The notes beneath the pieces are model-generated. The model searched no databases. It was not told where the DNA came from and saw only the letters and a list, made by a program, of their open reading frames with translations. The position numbers were made by a program, and so were the translations under genes. From positions 1-38,057 of the forward strand of contig JAHFMV010000011.1 of assembly GCA_023267655.1 (NCBI GenBank): DNA of 38,057 nucleotides, written 5' to 3'. Shown here one piece after another: positions 34,965 to 38,057 of this stretch. Position 1 is the first letter of the stretch, and each line of letters starts with the position of its first letter. The DNA is from Candidatus Kaiserbacteria bacterium (GTDB lineage Bacteria > Patescibacteriota > Minisyncoccia > Phycocordibacterales > UBA2100).

Positions 34965-36101
34965 TCACTCGCCAAGCACTTCGCGGATTGCCGTGTCGAG
35001 ACGATCGAGAAGAACAAGCTCTGCCTTGATCTCAAGGAACAATTTTCCGTGTTCGCTCTTTTCGCCCACAACGCTGGCGAATTTGTCGAGGGCTTGGATA
35101 TACTGCCTGCGCTTTTCTGATACTGACAATTCGCTTACCGGCTGGACTACTGATTCCAGCGCGGCTTGTGCAGGTTGACGCAAGATATATATGTACCGCC
35201 TCCGTTTTCCAGTGTCGTCACATTCAATGAATCCCTCGGACACGAGGAAGTCGAGAAATGATTTAGCAAGGTATACGCTGACGCCAAGATTTCTGGTGAG
35301 CAAGGCAACGGATGCTTGTCTGTGCTCTTCGATGATTGCACGCGCTTTTTCAAGACGTGCTTTGCGACTTTTCGGATTTTCATCCTCTGCCGCGACCCTA
35401 ATCGGCTGCTCCGGCAACTTGACCACGATGCCCGTTGCTCTCACGTAGAGACCGCCCTTATCCTCGCGTAGACTCCCGTCTGCAATGAGGGGATTCAGTC
35501 TGCCGACGGCGACACTCGTGGAAACACGCAGCTTGCTGGCGAGTAGATCCACCGATACGTAGCCATACTTCTTTACCAGCTGTTCGATGTCAACGGGCAA
35601 CTTCTTAGGCGTTGGAGCGACGTGTGGTACTGATTCCGCTGTATCTGCAGGATCAGTCTTTTCCGCATCGATCTCTGGCGCAAACTCGGCGACTATGCAT
35701 TCTATGCATAGTCCGTACTTTGCCGAATGTGGCTGACGTTCACTGCATACGCTGCACTTTCGCGTTGGCGCTGGGCATCCGTGACATCCATCTTGGCCTT
35801 GCATCGATCCGCACATTGCGGCGCTGATCGGACGCTTCATAATTTGGCATTGGACGCGTGCGGGAATCACTCGCTCTGCATCAAGCGCTTCTGCACGTTC
35901 GATTGCGAGGCATGTTAGACATAATCCTGCGATTGGTACGGCGACCATTTTCAGGTCACATTTCTCGCACCTGCGGGTAGGTGCACCGCAACCCGCGCAT
36001 CCGTCTGCACCTTGGGTACTTTCGCAAAGAGCGGTGCTGATGTCGCGACCCGTCATCTGGCAGTAGACGTGACTCTGAACGGCTTCGTTTGAGCTCGCCA
36101 T
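34965..36101 (-). CDS. protein with duplicated Cys-rich (zinc-binding candidate) modules and two winged-helix domains
   Basis: Module 1 CQMTGRDISTALCESTQGADGCAGCGAPTRRCEKCDLKMVAVPIAGLCLTC; module 2 CQIMKRPISAAMCGSMQGQDGCHGCPAPTRKCSVCSERQPHSAKYGLCIEC; then wHTH-like segments. Confidence 0.75.
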   Translation of the reverse strand: MASSNEAVQSHVYCQMTGRDISTALCESTQGADGCAGCGAPTRRCEKCDLKMVAVPIAGLCLTCLAIERAEALDAERVIPARVQCQIMKRPISAAMCGSMQGQDGCHGCPAPTRKCSVCSERQPHSAKYGLCIECIVAEFAPEIDAEKTDPADTAESVPHVAPTPKKLPVDIEQLVKKYGYVSVDLLASKLRVSTSVAVGRLNPLIADGSLREDKGGLYVRATGIVVKLPEQPIRVAAEDENPKSRKARLEKARAIIEEHRQASVALLTRNLGVSVYLAKSFLDFLVSEGFIECDDTGKRRRYIYILRQPAQAALESVVQPVSELSVSEKRRQYIQALDKFASVVGEKSEHGKLFLEIKAELVLLDRLDTAIREVLGE

Positions 36102-36225
36102 GGCTTAGGTCCTTCTGTTGAACTATGTTCTGAAAAAACGATACCGTATTTTTCTTCCATTGTCAAAATCTATCGATATGATAGGGTGAAAAAAGAATTG
36201 ACCTTTAACAGGAGTGGAGAGGTTC

Positions 36226-37275
36226 ATGTCCATGAGACAGAAAGACCAAGCACCACTACGCATGATCAGCGACATAGTGACGGATGCAGATCTGCAACGG
36301 GAAGAAGAGGTTGGTAAGGCCGACCCGCGTTTCCGCGATCCGATCGGTCTTCTGCGTCCAACCGGCCGCAAGTATCGCTTACTCTCAAAGGAAGCCGCAC
36401 TCGAATTGGGCCGGAAAGTCCAGGAAGAAGGTTGCAACGAATCGCGCAATCTGCTTGTTCTGCACAATATACGACTTGCGATTTCGGTAGCGAGCAAATA
36501 TCGAGGGTACGAGCTTGAAATACCATTCGAGGATCGCGTGCAGGAGGCCATGATCGGCCTTATGAATGCAGCCGACAAGTTTGATTATAAACTCGGCTAC
36601 AGCTTCACGACGTATGCGTACTGGTGGATTCGTCAATCGATAGGTAGGGCGCTGCAAGACAGCCGCTCGATGATTCGCGAACCGGTGCATATCCAAGAAC
36701 TGCGAACGCGGGTATGGCGTGCAAGCGAAGAGCTCGCGAAAGAGCTTAAGCGACCGGCTCTGCCGTCAGAGATTGCGACAAGGCTGAACATCGGCGAGGA
36801 CAGAGTCGTGTCTTCGATGAAGAGGCTGAAGATCCCGATCGTATCATTGGACGCAGTTGTAGAAGCTAGGAATCATAGCGGAACAGAAGGAAACAGCACT
36901 CTTGAGGACTTCATCGCCGATGACAGCAAACTCAATCCGCTCCAGATGCTTGAGGCGAAAGAAGAAATGCAAGCCGCGTGCAACGTGATCGAGTCTCTGA
37001 TCGACATGTTGTACAAGAACGAGGACATCGGCGATCGCAACAAGGAGATGTTCGTACACTACTACGGTCTCGATGGCCCGCTGCAAGGGCGGACACTCGA
37101 AGTAACCGGAGAGAAGTTTGATGTCTCGAGAGAGCGCATCCGTCAAGTTGTTGCCAATATCTGGGACAAATTCGACAGGTTTGGGCTTGATCTCGATCAT
37201 GATCGGCTCGTGAGCACTCTGCAGCGCATCAAGCTCCTTGAGACGCTCACCAACGAGACCGTTTCGATGGAGTGA
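36226..37275 (+). CDS. sigma-70 family RNA polymerase sigma factor
   Basis: NLLVLHNIRLAISVASKYRGYELEIPFEDRVQEAMIGLMNAADKFDYKLGYSFTTYAYWWIRQSIGRALQDSRSMIREPVHIQE (regions 2.1-2.4); DVSRERIRQVVANIWDKF (region 4). Confidence 0.94.
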   Translation: MSMRQKDQAPLRMISDIVTDADLQREEEVGKADPRFRDPIGLLRPTGRKYRLLSKEAALELGRKVQEEGCNESRNLLVLHNIRLAISVASKYRGYELEIPFEDRVQEAMIGLMNAADKFDYKLGYSFTTYAYWWIRQSIGRALQDSRSMIREPVHIQELRTRVWRASEELAKELKRPALPSEIATRLNIGEDRVVSSMKRLKIPIVSLDAVVEARNHSGTEGNSTLEDFIADDSKLNPLQMLEAKEEMQAACNVIESLIDMLYKNEDIGDRNKEMFVHYYGLDGPLQGRTLEVTGEKFDVSRERIRQVVANIWDKFDRFGLDLDHDRLVSTLQRIKLLETLTNETVSME

Positions 37276-37289
37276 CAACGTGATGATCG

Positions 37290-37314
37290 GACCGTGGCGG
37301 GCAGATGCCACGGT
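37290..37314 (+). terminator. rho-independent terminator of the sigma factor gene
   Basis: GACCGTGGC-...-GCCACGGTC then TTcTTTTTTT. Confidence 0.85.
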
Positions 37315-37369
37315 CTTCTTTTTTTGCTATGGTATACGAAGAAGTTCTTATGGACGAAAGGATGGAGCC

Positions 37370-37921
37370 ATGGAACCGGAGATCCCGTATCCAACTCTTG
37401 GACCGCGTCTGAAATGCAGAATTTGCGGAATGCGTGTTGCGAGCTACAACTCGACCGGCGAGTGCTTTCACCACGTGCCGCCTGAGAAAAATACGACCAA
37501 CTGGCTTATCGGTGTGATGCAAGAAGTGCTTGCCGAACTTGGGAAGAAAGAGAAAACGAAGCTTTCAGAGCCGCAAGAAACAACGCCAGTTTCTGGGGAA
37601 ATCGTGCTTTCGAAAGAGTTATTGGAAAACATTGTAGGCATCGTCGCAAAAGAATTTGGCGTTTCTACGGACGACATTTTTGCAAGGACTCGAGTGCCTC
37701 AAATTGCGCTCGCTCGTCAAGTTGCGATGTACCTTTTGCGGGAAATGGGTCTATCTTCTCTTGACGTAGGCTATCTTTTCGAGAGAGACCACACGACTGT
37801 CCTGCATGCATGTACACAAATCGGTGAACAAGAAAAATCCGATACCAAGCTTATTCGCGCCCTCGAAAACATCCGTGCAGAATTATCTATATTGCTCGGA
37901 AGCGGTACCGACTTGAAATGA
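37370..37921 (+). CDS. stand-alone DnaA domain IV (DNA-binding) protein with N-terminal Cys/His region
   Basis: LSKELLENIVGIVAKEFGVSTDDIFARTRVPQIALARQVAMYLLREMGLSSLDVGYLFERDHTTVLHACTQIGEQ: DnaA C-terminal signature incl. DHTTVLHA; N-term CRICGMRVASYNSTGECFHH; no AAA+ domain. Confidence 0.85.
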   Translation: MEPEIPYPTLGPRLKCRICGMRVASYNSTGECFHHVPPEKNTTNWLIGVMQEVLAELGKKEKTKLSEPQETTPVSGEIVLSKELLENIVGIVAKEFGVSTDDIFARTRVPQIALARQVAMYLLREMGLSSLDVGYLFERDHTTVLHACTQIGEQEKSDTKLIRALENIRAELSILLGSGTDLK

Positions 37922-37961
37922 CCCATGGCCACACATGTGAAGAAGATGAGACACATCGGTG

Positions 37962-37989
37962 ACACCTCAGAAGGCGACTTCTGAGGTGT
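37962..37989 (+). terminator. rho-independent terminator
   Basis: ACACCTCAGAAG-gcga-CTTCTGAGGTGT followed by TTTTT. Confidence 0.88.
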
Positions 37990-38057
37990 TTTTTCACACA
38001 ATGGCGGCATGTCATTAGCCGCTAGCCTCATATGTATGATGCGATACCCCGTGAAGA

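Overview
The window looks like a chromosomal segment of a Candidatus Patescibacteria (CPR, Parcubacteria-like) genome; the lineage is an inference from gene content and style, not tested. It contains: a truncated IS30-like transposase at the left edge; small accessory genes with two HicBA-like pairs and a RelE-like toxin-antitoxin pair; a complete diversity-generating retroelement (DGR, ~7.27-9.88 kb); a type IV pilus cluster (pilM-N-O, pilB, receiver, pilT, pilC, several pilins, pilD; 9.9-21.9 kb); ligA, an SPFH protein, gatC and gatA; an initiator-type tRNA-Met(CAU) interrupted by a ~225-nt group I intron; and a block of regulatory/DNA-binding genes (M50 protease, RNase III, ParB-like, sigma-70 family, stand-alone DnaA domain IV protein). 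The strongest system is the DGR. A 121-bp template repeat (8279-8399) and the variable repeat at the 3' end of a small C-type-lectin-like target gene (7834-7954) differ at 18 positions, all of them adenines in the template. An Avd-like four-helix-bundle gene lies antisense and touches the end of TR, an 11-G tract separates Avd from the RT, and the cassette is bracketed by two near-identical 32-nt perfect hairpins in direct orientation. A second unusual signal is a family of seven loci built from 7-bp-period tandem repeats (six with an inverted second array) confined to the pilus cluster, three of them inside prepilin leader coding sequence.
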